Shown here: piece after piece, positions 1 through 5,937 of the stretch
Layout: the number at the start of each line of letters is the position of its first letter
Numbering within the stretch: position 1 is the stretch's first letter
Assembly: GCA_023445495.1 (NCBI GenBank)
Contig: JAEXLC010000156.1
Coordinates: 1-20,050, forward strand
Length of the DNA stretch: 20,050 nucleotides
Direction: 5' to 3'
Source: Pseudomonadota bacterium
GTDB lineage: Bacteria > Pseudomonadota > Alphaproteobacteria > Sphingomonadales > Sphingomonadaceae
Position numbers and translations under genes: made by a program
The notes under the pieces: generated by a model
The model's input: the letters and a program-made list of their open reading frames with translations, nothing else
The model's database searches: none
What the model was told of the DNA's origin: nothing

Positions 1-134
1 GTCTCGCTCGACTCCTGCGCGCCGCCATAGGCTTGCGCCGCGACGGAACCCCGCTGCTGCGGGGCATGGGCATGGCTCGGGGCTACGGCGACAACCGTGA
101 GCGTGAGCGCGAAGATGCTAGCGTTCGACCTCAT
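1..134 (-). CDS. N-terminal fragment of an exported protein, possibly RlpA-like (runs off the window)
   Basis: A minus-strand frame opens at an ATG at 134 and runs off the left edge. It starts MRSNASIFALTLTVVAVAPS and continues with a His/Ala/Gln-rich stretch, so the visible part is a signal peptide (hydrophobic core, then an Ala-x-Ala-like region) followed by low-complexity sequence. The start lies inside the last codons of the lytic transglycosylase gene and the two genes overlap by 17 bases, which suggests translational coupling in one transcript. In sphingomonads I associate this position, after an MltB-type enzyme, with a septal-ring RlpA-type lytic transglycosylase. That identity is inference from gene order only; no catalytic or SPOR domain is visible in the 44 residues present. 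Confidence 0.55.
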   Translation of the reverse strand, partial: MRSNASIFALTLTVVAVAPSHAHAPQQRGSVAAQAYGGAQESSE

Positions 135-1164
135 CGGCGAGCAGGCCTACCGACAAAGCGTAAAAATTCGAGCAATTATAGTCGAGGATCACGCGATAAT
201 TGCCGGTGAGCAGATAGCCGGTCTTGCCCGGGCCATCGGGCTCGAGCAGCGTCGCCTGGACATTGTCGGCCGGCCAGGCGCGGGTCTGCGGCACCACGCC
301 GAGCGCGCGCCACTCCGCCATCGTCTTCCAGCGGCTGTGCCGGTCGAACACGCGCGGGCAGCGCGGCGCGATGGTCTTGTTGGCGATCGCGGCGCGGTCG
401 AGACTGGCGGGCACGCTCACCGCGAAACCCCAGGGCTGACCCTTGCGCCAGCCGGCGTTGACGAAATAATTGGCGATCGAGGTGAGCGTGTCCGCCTCGC
501 TCGTCCAGATATCGGCCATGCCGTCGCCGTCGCCGTCGCGGGCGAGGCGCAAATAGACCGAGGGCAGGAACTGCGGCCCGCCGAACGCCCCTGCCCAGCT
601 GCCGACCAGCTTCTCGCGCGGCACCCCGCGGTCGATCATCTTGAGCGTGGCGATGAACTCGCTGGCGAACAGGTCGCGCCGACGCCCCTCATAGGCGAGG
701 CTGGCAAGTGCGCGGGGCAGATCGAAATTGCCCATCACCCGCCCGTAATTGGTCTCATGCCCCCAGATCGCGACCATGATCGATTCGGGCACCCCCGTCT
801 CGGCCTCGATCCGCTGCAGGCGCGGGCGCTGGCGCTGATAGGCGGCCCGACCCTGCCCGATCCGCGCGGCATCGACATGGCTGCGGCGATAGGGCTCGAA
901 GTTCGAGATCGGCGCGTTGGGCGCGGTCTCGGGCTGCTGCCGGTCGAGCTGCACCACCCGCGCGTTATAGGTGAGCGTCGGGATCACCATATCGATCGTC
1001 CGCCGGCTCACGCCCTGCGCCGCCGCCTGGCGCGACAGATCGCCCAGATAGGTCTGGAAGCCATTCTCATCCTGCGCGATCGCGGGCGCAGCCACAGGCG
1101 CCGCCGCTATCACGACGACACCCAGCGCCAACAGGCCACGCATTACGCCACTCGATCCCCGCAT
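118..1164 (-). CDS. Lytic murein transglycosylase, MltB/Slt35 family
   Basis: This 348-residue exported enzyme should cleave the MurNAc-GlcNAc bond of peptidoglycan and leave 1,6-anhydro-MurNAc ends, acting in the periplasm. A signal peptide covers about residues 8-30 and ends in AIAQ. The catalytic glutamate is E137 in WGHETNYGR, and the family motif AGAFGGPQFLPS spans 191-202. An EF-hand-like acidic loop, DGDGDGMADIW, lies at 210-220; Slt35 has a calcium site of this kind. There is no lipobox cysteine, so it is probably soluble rather than lipid-anchored. M1 at 1164 has AAAAGG close upstream. A second Met at codon 8 (1143) would give a shorter, more typical signal peptide and cannot be excluded. 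It overlaps the downstream exported-protein gene by 17 bases. Confidence 0.93.
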   Translation of the reverse strand: MRGSSGVMRGLLALGVVVIAAAPVAAPAIAQDENGFQTYLGDLSRQAAAQGVSRRTIDMVIPTLTYNARVVQLDRQQPETAPNAPISNFEPYRRSHVDAARIGQGRAAYQRQRPRLQRIEAETGVPESIMVAIWGHETNYGRVMGNFDLPRALASLAYEGRRRDLFASEFIATLKMIDRGVPREKLVGSWAGAFGGPQFLPSVYLRLARDGDGDGMADIWTSEADTLTSIANYFVNAGWRKGQPWGFAVSVPASLDRAAIANKTIAPRCPRVFDRHSRWKTMAEWRALGVVPQTRAWPADNVQATLLEPDGPGKTGYLLTGNYRVILDYNCSNFYALSVGLLADEVER

Positions 1165-1227
1165 GCGCCTTTTGTGCCACAGGGTGCCCCGATCCTGAAC
1201 CCCCCAGCGGCGATTTTCGTCAACAAA

Positions 1228-1257
1228 TTGTGGCGGATCGTCGCCAATCCGGATAGC
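1228..1257 (+). promoter_or_regulatory. Candidate promoter for tRNA-Ser
   Basis: TTGTGG (1228-1233) and GATAGC (1252-1257) are 18 bases apart, and the tRNA 5' end follows 14 bases after the second box. Position and spacing fit a sigma-70-type promoter, but the -10 box matches the consensus poorly. This is inference from sequence only. Confidence 0.35.
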
Positions 1258-1271
1258 GCGAGTCGCAACGC

Positions 1272-1361
1272 GGAAAGGTGGCCGAGTGGTTTAAGGCAGC
1301 GGTCTTGAAAACCGCCGTGCGCGGAAGCGTACCGTGGGTTCGAATCCCACCCTTTCCGCCA
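1272..1361 (+). tRNA. tRNA-Ser (anticodon UGA)
   Basis: The 7-bp acceptor stem pairs GGAAAGG (1272-1278) with CCTTTCC (1351-1357); the discriminator is G1358 and CCA is encoded at 1359-1361. The anticodon stem is GCGGT/ACCGC around loop CTTGAAA, which places anticodon TGA at 1306-1308 (reads UCA and other UCN codons). The T arm is GTGGG-TTCGAAT-CCCAC (1334-1350). A long variable arm (about 1316-1333) makes it a class II tRNA, as expected for serine. The 90-nt length including CCA is normal. Confidence 0.97.
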
Positions 1362-1367
1362 TATACT

Positions 1368-1418
1368 ACCGTCTCGGCCGGGTGGGGGCATCCGGACGGG
1401 ACGCTGGCGGCAGACGGT
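1368..1418 (+). other. Long-range inverted repeat after tRNA-Ser, possible terminator or operator
   Basis: ACCGTCT (1368-1374) is complementary to AGACGGT (1412-1418). The GC-rich interior has a small CCGG/CCGG pairing of its own, and TT follows the right arm. It lies between the tRNA and the ATG of the next gene, so it could end tRNA transcription or sit in that gene's leader. The 37-base loop makes the structure weak. Confidence 0.3.
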
Positions 1419-1431
1419 TTGACGGGGGCAT

Positions 1432-1899
1432 ATGCTGAAAGCGGTTCTGTGCACTTTGGCGATCGTGGGGACGATTGCCGATGCGTCGGCCCAGTCCGCG
1501 CCGCAACAACTTCGCCTCGTGACGGAAGATGTGGGCAAGTTTCCGGCTGCCGTGCAGTGCGGTCTTTCCAAGCCGAGCATGGAATCGTCGGTGCGGTCCG
1601 CCATGCGGTACAATCGGGTCGCGGAAACCCAGGAACTTGGAACTCCCATCATCTACACGCTCGCGACGCCGCTGATCCTGTCGCGGGGGCTGTGCGTGGT
1701 AAGCTATCGCCTCGAGATCAGTCGCTACCAATATGGCGACATCGGTGGTCCCGCGCGCATATATGGCTCAATGGTGTTCTGCTCCAAGGGCGGCGTGATG
1801 ACTGGCGACAGCGTAGACATGCGCACCCGATTGAACGATGCTTTGAAAACGGCTTTTGACGATTGCCTGAGCGAGATCGCGGAAAGCGTCGAGAAGTAG
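1432..1899 (+). CDS. Exported hypothetical protein with four cysteines
   Basis: I do not recognise this 155-residue protein. A signal peptide (MLKAVLCTLAIVGTIADASA, cleavage after about residue 20) predicts export to the periplasm. The mature part carries four cysteines (in the motifs VQCGL, GLCVVS, VFCSKG and DDCLSE), enough for two disulfides. The pattern of hydrophobic stretches with an internal Tyr-rich segment (SRYQYGDIGGPARIYGS) suggests a small beta-rich domain ending in an amphipathic helix. The ATG at 1432 follows GGGGG a few bases upstream. Codon use is less GC-biased than in its neighbours. It lies directly downstream of tRNA-Ser and upstream of another exported protein. No function is proposed. 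Confidence 0.75.
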   Translation: MLKAVLCTLAIVGTIADASAQSAPQQLRLVTEDVGKFPAAVQCGLSKPSMESSVRSAMRYNRVAETQELGTPIIYTLATPLILSRGLCVVSYRLEISRYQYGDIGGPARIYGSMVFCSKGGVMTGDSVDMRTRLNDALKTAFDDCLSEIAESVEK

Positions 1900-1919
1900 C
1901 TCCGGCAACGACAACGCCC

Positions 1920-1965
1920 AGCCCGGCTTTCGACAATTCTTGATATTTATTCGTAGGTTATAAAG
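1920..1965 (+). promoter_or_regulatory. AT-rich promoter-like region before the TPR-like gene
   Basis: A roughly 40-base AT-rich patch ends just before the ATG at 1966 and stands out in a GC-rich chromosome. TCGACA followed 18 bases later by TAGGTT is one possible box pair; TTATAA lies next to the start codon. The boxes are weak matches, so I claim only a likely promoter region. Confidence 0.3.
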
Positions 1966-2700
1966 ATGCCCGAATATTTCTTCGCAACTGTCGCCGCCAT
2001 CGCGCTGCTTTCGCCTGCCCCTGCCCTGGCCGGATCCTGCGAGGACAAGGCTGCCTTCGCGACCCGGGTCCAGCCGGAGCTCGACAAGGCCTTCACGCTG
2101 ATGAAGGCGCAGGACAAGCCGGGCTTCACCGCCCTGCTTCCCGCGCTGCAGAAGCACTATGCCACCCTCCCCGCCACGATGCCGGCTGCCGAGCGCTGCG
2201 GCACCGAGGTGCGCGTCTATGACGAGCACCAGTATCTCGCCTATGACGCCGCGAAGAAGGCCGGCAAGGCGATCGACGGCTTCCCGGCCGGCTCGAACTT
2301 CGTACTGACCAACCTGCACTATGCCGAACTCGCTTATGCGGTCGGCTGGATCCAGTATGAGATGCAGGACTTCGCCGGTGCCAAGGCAAGCTATGCCAAG
2401 GGGCTGGCCATCTCCCCCAACCAGCACGACCTGACCAAGGAATATGTCGCGACGCTGCTGAGCCTGTCCGCCTATGGCGAGATGCCGCCGTTTGTCGACC
2501 GGTTCCTGGCCAGCGACAAGGACCTGGGCGGCGCCGAGCGCGCCAACCTGATCGCGGCCAAGGGCATCGCCCTGGTCGCGCAGAACGACATGGCCGGCGC
2601 GACCAGCGCCGCGAACCAGGCCAGGGCGCTCGACGCAAATAACGAATATGCCGAACTGGTGACCAAGTTGATCGCGCAGCGCCAGGCCAAGCCAAACTAA
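1966..2700 (+). CDS. Exported TPR-like repeat protein
   Basis: The 244-residue protein has a signal peptide (hydrophobic residues 5-20, then ALAGSC). The rest is almost entirely helical. The segment YAELAYAVGWIQYEMQDFAG followed by AKASYAKGLAISPNQ reads as a TPR unit (about residues 124-156). Weaker helical pairs follow to the end, including an Ala/Asn-rich unit near 205-225 (MAGATSAANQARALDANNEY). Two cysteines (C25 and C77) could form a disulfide. TPR proteins bind other proteins; the partner here is unknown. The ATG at 1966 is supported by the signal peptide, though the Shine-Dalgarno match (TAGG) is poor. No close operon partner: an AT-rich gap precedes it and a hairpin plus a 600-base gap follow. 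Confidence 0.8.
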   Translation: MPEYFFATVAAIALLSPAPALAGSCEDKAAFATRVQPELDKAFTLMKAQDKPGFTALLPALQKHYATLPATMPAAERCGTEVRVYDEHQYLAYDAAKKAGKAIDGFPAGSNFVLTNLHYAELAYAVGWIQYEMQDFAGAKASYAKGLAISPNQHDLTKEYVATLLSLSAYGEMPPFVDRFLASDKDLGGAERANLIAAKGIALVAQNDMAGATSAANQARALDANNEYAELVTKLIAQRQAKPN

Positions 2701-2720
2701 GGCGCGCTTCCTTTACTGTT

Positions 2721-2747
2721 GTTCCGGCGCAACACCCGCCGAAGAAC
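2721..2747 (+). terminator. Hairpin after the TPR-like gene, possible terminator
   Basis: GTTC-CGGCG (2721-2729) pairs with CGCCG-aa-GAAC (2737-2747), 9 bp with a two-base bulge and a 7-base loop, starting 21 bases after the stop codon. No U-tract follows, so intrinsic termination is uncertain. Confidence 0.35.
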
Positions 2748-2790
2748 TGTGCACCGCCCGCACCCGGTATCGGAAGAAAACCTTGCTTCT

Positions 2791-2870
2791 CAGAGCCATG
2801 CTCTGATTTGTCCGATAATATAAATTTTGCGTAGTCTGACCGCGCTTCTCCCGACCCGACTATATTAACC
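2791..2870 (+). promoter_or_regulatory. Palindrome and AT-rich promoter region upstream of the TonB receptor
   Basis: A perfect 15-base palindrome, CAGAGC-CAT-GCTCTG (2791-2805), sits directly beside an AT-rich stretch containing GATAATATAAATTTT (2814-2828) and TATATTAA (2861-2868). Two box pairs are possible: TTGTCC (2808) with TAGTCT (2832), 18 bases apart; or CTGACC (2836) with TATATT (2861), 19 bases apart. The palindrome is a good candidate for a dimeric regulator operator. It does not resemble a Fur box as I know it. The AT-rich character within a 600-base gene-free gap is directly visible; the promoter assignment is inference. Confidence 0.4.
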
Positions 2871-2871
2871 G

Positions 2872-3302
2872 ATGGGCCCACCGGCCCGCTGAGGGGGAAA
2901 GGAGCGCAGCGGTACAAGAGCCTCGCAAGAGGCCAGGAAGTTCTGGCGACCACGGCAGCGTTTCTGCCGTTCGGCGCATCGATGCGGAAAGCTCCGGGAG
3001 GGGAGCGGCTCCGCGAACGCATCATCCGCAATCATCTCGCCACCGGCTGCGCGATCCTGTCGCGCCGGGCCGCGAGCCTGTGCGCGCCGGACGTTCGCAA
3101 GCCATCGCCGGTCGATGCCCTCGGGCGCAGCCCCAAGGCCGGAACCATCCAAACCGCAGAAATTCCGCTTCGTCCGCATGTCTGGCCCGGTCCCGCGCAA
3201 CGGGGGCCCGCCATCGCCGAGGCAGCACCGGCAGTGCCGGTTTCCAGGGAAGAAATGACCCCGTCGAGGGTCGCAAAATTTTCAAAGGTGGATCGTCTAA
3301 TC
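2872..3302 (+). promoter_or_regulatory. Long hairpin-rich 5' leader of the TonB-dependent receptor gene
   Basis: About 430 bases separate the promoter-like patch from the receptor start. The first 150 are dense with stems: GGGCC-CACC-GGCCC (2874-2887); CCGCTG (2886-2891) with CAGCGG (2907-2912); GCCTC-GCAA-GAGGC with a GNRA loop (2920-2933); CCAGG-AAGT-TCTGG (2933-2946); ACGGCAG-CGTTT-CTGCCGT (2952-2970); GATGCG (2981-2986) with CGCATC (3018-3023), enclosing GCTCC-GGGAGG-GGAGC (2991-3006). Some stems share bases (2886-2887, 2933), and the last GGAG can also pair with CTCC at 3009-3012, so alternative folds exist. The receptor frame is open from 2982 onward, but the translated leader does not look like protein. 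I could not match it to a riboswitch class I know. Confidence 0.45.
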
Positions 3303-5813
3303 ATGAAGAAGCATTTCCTGTTGATCACTGCCGCGCCGTTCGCGCTCGTTGCTCCGGCCATGGCGTCGGAAACCGCGCCGGCCGCTCCGGCGACCAGCAA
3401 CACCGCACCGAAGCCCGAGGGCGAGGCCCAGAAGGCCCCGGCCGCCAAGAAGACCGAGGAAGTCTTCTCGACCGGCGTCGCCAAGGGCCGCGACCGTCTC
3501 GACAGCGCCACGTCGACCAGCGCGCTGCGCGCCGCCGAGATCGACAAGATCGGCGCCCGCTCAATCTCCGAGATCCTGCGCGACATCCCGGGCATCCGTT
3601 CGGAAGCATCGACCGGTGAAGGCAGCGCCAACATCACCATCCGCGGCCTGCCGATCGCCTCGACCGGCGCCAAGTTCCTGCAGCTGCAGGAAGATGGCCT
3701 GCCCGTGCTCGAATTCGGCGACATCGCCTTCGCGACCGCCGACACCTTCCTGCGCGCCGACCTGAACCTGGCAGCGGTGGAAGCGATCCGCGGCGGCTCG
3801 GCCTCGACCTTCGCGTCGAACTCGCCGGGCGGCATCGTCAACTTCATCTCCAAGACCGGCGACACTGAAGGCGGCTCGGTCCAGCTCTCGGCCGGCCTCG
3901 ACTATGGCATGCGCCGCATCGACTTCGACTATGGCGCGAAGATCACCCCGACGCTGCGCTTCCATGTCGGCGGCTTCTACCGCGACGGCGAAGGCCCGCG
4001 CGCGACCGGCTTCACCTCGACCCGCGGCGGCCAGATCAAGCTGAACGTCACCAAGGAATTCGACGGCGGCTATATCCGCTTCTACGCCAAGTATCTGGAT
4101 GACCGTACGCCCGCGTACGACATCACCCCGATCGCGGTGAGCGGCACCAACACCGATCCGAAGTACAAGAACATCGCGGGCTATGACGTGCGTCACGACT
4201 CGCTGTTCTCGAAGTTCTACCAGACCCAGCTGACCCTGGACGGCAACAACCAGCCGGTGCGCGACGACGTGACCGCCGGCCAGCACCCGATCCAGAAGTC
4301 CGTGGGCCTCGAGGCGAAGTTCGACATCGCCGGCTGGGATGTGACCGAGAAGTTCCGCTACTCGAACATGACCAACCACTATATGGGCATCTACTACACC
4401 CAGTTCGTGCCCGCCGCGGCGATGCCGGCGGCGTTCGGCGCCCCGGGCGGCACGCTGCGCTACGCCAGCGGCCCGAACACGGGCAGCATCATCACCAGCC
4501 CGACCACGCTCAACGGCAATGGCCTCGGCGCGCTGATGATGCTCGCGGATACCGACCTGAACGACCTGAGCAACGTCACCAACGACATCCGCGCCAGCAA
4601 GGTGTGGAAGGTCGGCGGCAACGACCTGACCACCACGGTCGGCCTCTACAGCTCGCACCAGAACATCGATTCGGACTGGAACTGGGCGACCGTGCTCAGC
4701 GGCATCTCGGACAATGGCGATGCCCAGCTGCTCGACATCGCCACCGCCGGCGGCGTGAAGGTCACCCAGGACGGCACGCTGCGCTATGGCGCGCCGACCC
4801 CGGGCCAGTTCCGCCGCGGCTACAAGCTCGGCTACACCACCAACGCTCCGTTCGCCTCGGTCAACCTCAAGGTTGGCGGCGTCTCGATCGGCGGCTCGCT
4901 GCGCTATGACTTCGGCAAGGCCGAAGGCACGGTGTTCGGCGCCGACCTGGGCGGTGGCCGCGTCGGCGTCGCCCCGCGCGACGTCAATGGCGACGGCGTC
5001 ATCTCGGTGCCGGAAATGGCCGTGGCGATCACCCCTGCCACCCCGGGCGTGGTCGACTACACCTATGGCTATCTGAGCTATTCGGCCGGCATCAACTGGC
5101 GCATCGCCGAGCCGCTCGCGGTGTTCGCGCGCTACAGCCGCGGCGGCCGCGCCAATGCCGACCGCATCCAGTTCAGCCCGCTGGTCAACCCGACCACCGG
5201 CAAGATGGTCAACAAGGACAACGCCGTCGACGTCGTCCACCAGGCCGAGGCGGGCGTGAAGTACCGCAACGACAAGCTGACGCTCAACCTGACCGGCTTC
5301 TGGGCCAAGGCCGAGGACAGCAACCTCGACTCGACCACCGGCCTGCCGCTGTTGCGCGACTACAAGGCGATCGGCGCCGAGTTCGAGGGCAGCTACCGCA
5401 TGGGCATCTTCAGCCTGACCGCGGGCGCGACCTACACCGACGCGGAGATCACGAACGACGTGTTCACCCCGGCGAACAACGGCAACACGCCGCAGCACCA
5501 GGCGAAGCTGATCTACCAGGTGACCCCGCAGATCACGACCGAGAAGTTCAGCGTCGGCGCCGTCGTCATCGGCACCACCGGCAGTTGGGCCACGGCCGCG
5601 AACACGCTGAAGGTGCCGGGCTACACGACGACCAACGCGTTCGTGCAGTTCCGTCCGCTCGACCGCGTGACGCTGTCGGTCAACGCCGCGAACCTGTTCG
5701 ACGTCATCGCGATCACCGCGATCGACGACGCCGTGATCCCGGCGGTGGGCGTGGCGCGTGCGCATGTGCTCAACGGCCGCACCATCTCGGCGGCGGTCCG
5801 CTTCGACTTCTGA
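3303..5813 (+). CDS. TonB-dependent outer-membrane receptor
   Basis: This 836-residue receptor is expected to import a bound substrate across the outer membrane using TonB/ExbBD energy. In order: signal peptide MKKHFLLITAAPFALVAPAMA; an Ala/Pro/Lys-rich linker (about 22-50); a TonB-box-like EEVFSTG (about 53-59); a plug domain (about 65-185, with SISEILRDIPGIR, ITIRGLP and GGIVNFISKTG); then a 22-strand-type barrel ending in the outer-membrane signature AAVRFDF. An EF-hand-type loop, DVNGDGVISVPE, lies at residues 560-571. The substrate cannot be read from the sequence. I chose the start at 3303 because it sits exactly at the signal peptide and follows AAAGGTGG. An in-frame ATG at 3255 has a stronger AGGGA site and would add 16 residues. 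A chemoreceptor gene follows 124 bases downstream. Confidence 0.93.
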   Translation: MKKHFLLITAAPFALVAPAMASETAPAAPATSNTAPKPEGEAQKAPAAKKTEEVFSTGVAKGRDRLDSATSTSALRAAEIDKIGARSISEILRDIPGIRSEASTGEGSANITIRGLPIASTGAKFLQLQEDGLPVLEFGDIAFATADTFLRADLNLAAVEAIRGGSASTFASNSPGGIVNFISKTGDTEGGSVQLSAGLDYGMRRIDFDYGAKITPTLRFHVGGFYRDGEGPRATGFTSTRGGQIKLNVTKEFDGGYIRFYAKYLDDRTPAYDITPIAVSGTNTDPKYKNIAGYDVRHDSLFSKFYQTQLTLDGNNQPVRDDVTAGQHPIQKSVGLEAKFDIAGWDVTEKFRYSNMTNHYMGIYYTQFVPAAAMPAAFGAPGGTLRYASGPNTGSIITSPTTLNGNGLGALMMLADTDLNDLSNVTNDIRASKVWKVGGNDLTTTVGLYSSHQNIDSDWNWATVLSGISDNGDAQLLDIATAGGVKVTQDGTLRYGAPTPGQFRRGYKLGYTTNAPFASVNLKVGGVSIGGSLRYDFGKAEGTVFGADLGGGRVGVAPRDVNGDGVISVPEMAVAITPATPGVVDYTYGYLSYSAGINWRIAEPLAVFARYSRGGRANADRIQFSPLVNPTTGKMVNKDNAVDVVHQAEAGVKYRNDKLTLNLTGFWAKAEDSNLDSTTGLPLLRDYKAIGAEFEGSYRMGIFSLTAGATYTDAEITNDVFTPANNGNTPQHQAKLIYQVTPQITTEKFSVGAVVIGTTGSWATAANTLKVPGYTTTNAFVQFRPLDRVTLSVNAANLFDVIAITAIDDAVIPAVGVARAHVLNGRTISAAVRFDF

Positions 5814-5822
5814 TCCGGCGCA

Positions 5823-5858
5823 GGGTCCGGGCCATGCCGGGGGGCATGGTCCGGGCCC
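5823..5858 (+). terminator. Very stable 16-bp hairpin after the TonB receptor gene
   Basis: GGGTCCGGGCCATGCC (5823-5838) pairs over 16 bp (two G-U pairs) with GGCATGGTCCGGGCCC (5843-5858), with a GGGG loop. It begins 9 bases after the receptor stop codon. No U-tract follows, so it may stabilise the 3' end, attenuate read-through into the chemoreceptor gene or assist termination. Confidence 0.55.
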
Positions 5859-5937
5859 CGCTCCGCATCGGAAGCACCCCTGAGGTGGCGGCGCCCTGCG
5901 GCCGCAGGCGCCACCATCCCGATCAAGGCTAGGAAAT

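Noticed and set aside
1339..1361. Integration site of a mobile element at the tRNA-Ser 3' end
   Set aside because: I saw no second copy of the tRNA 3' end, no integrase and no element genes in the window.
2872..3030. Cobalamin riboswitch upstream of the TonB receptor
   Set aside because: A GCCAGGA-like fragment and GC stems are present, but the conserved core blocks and the full B12 box could not be found by eye. A covariance-model search would decide.
2982..3302. N-terminal extension of the TonB receptor by 107 codons
   Set aside because: The extension is Arg/Pro/Ala-rich with no domain, and a textbook signal peptide begins at 3303. The region is better explained as a structured leader.
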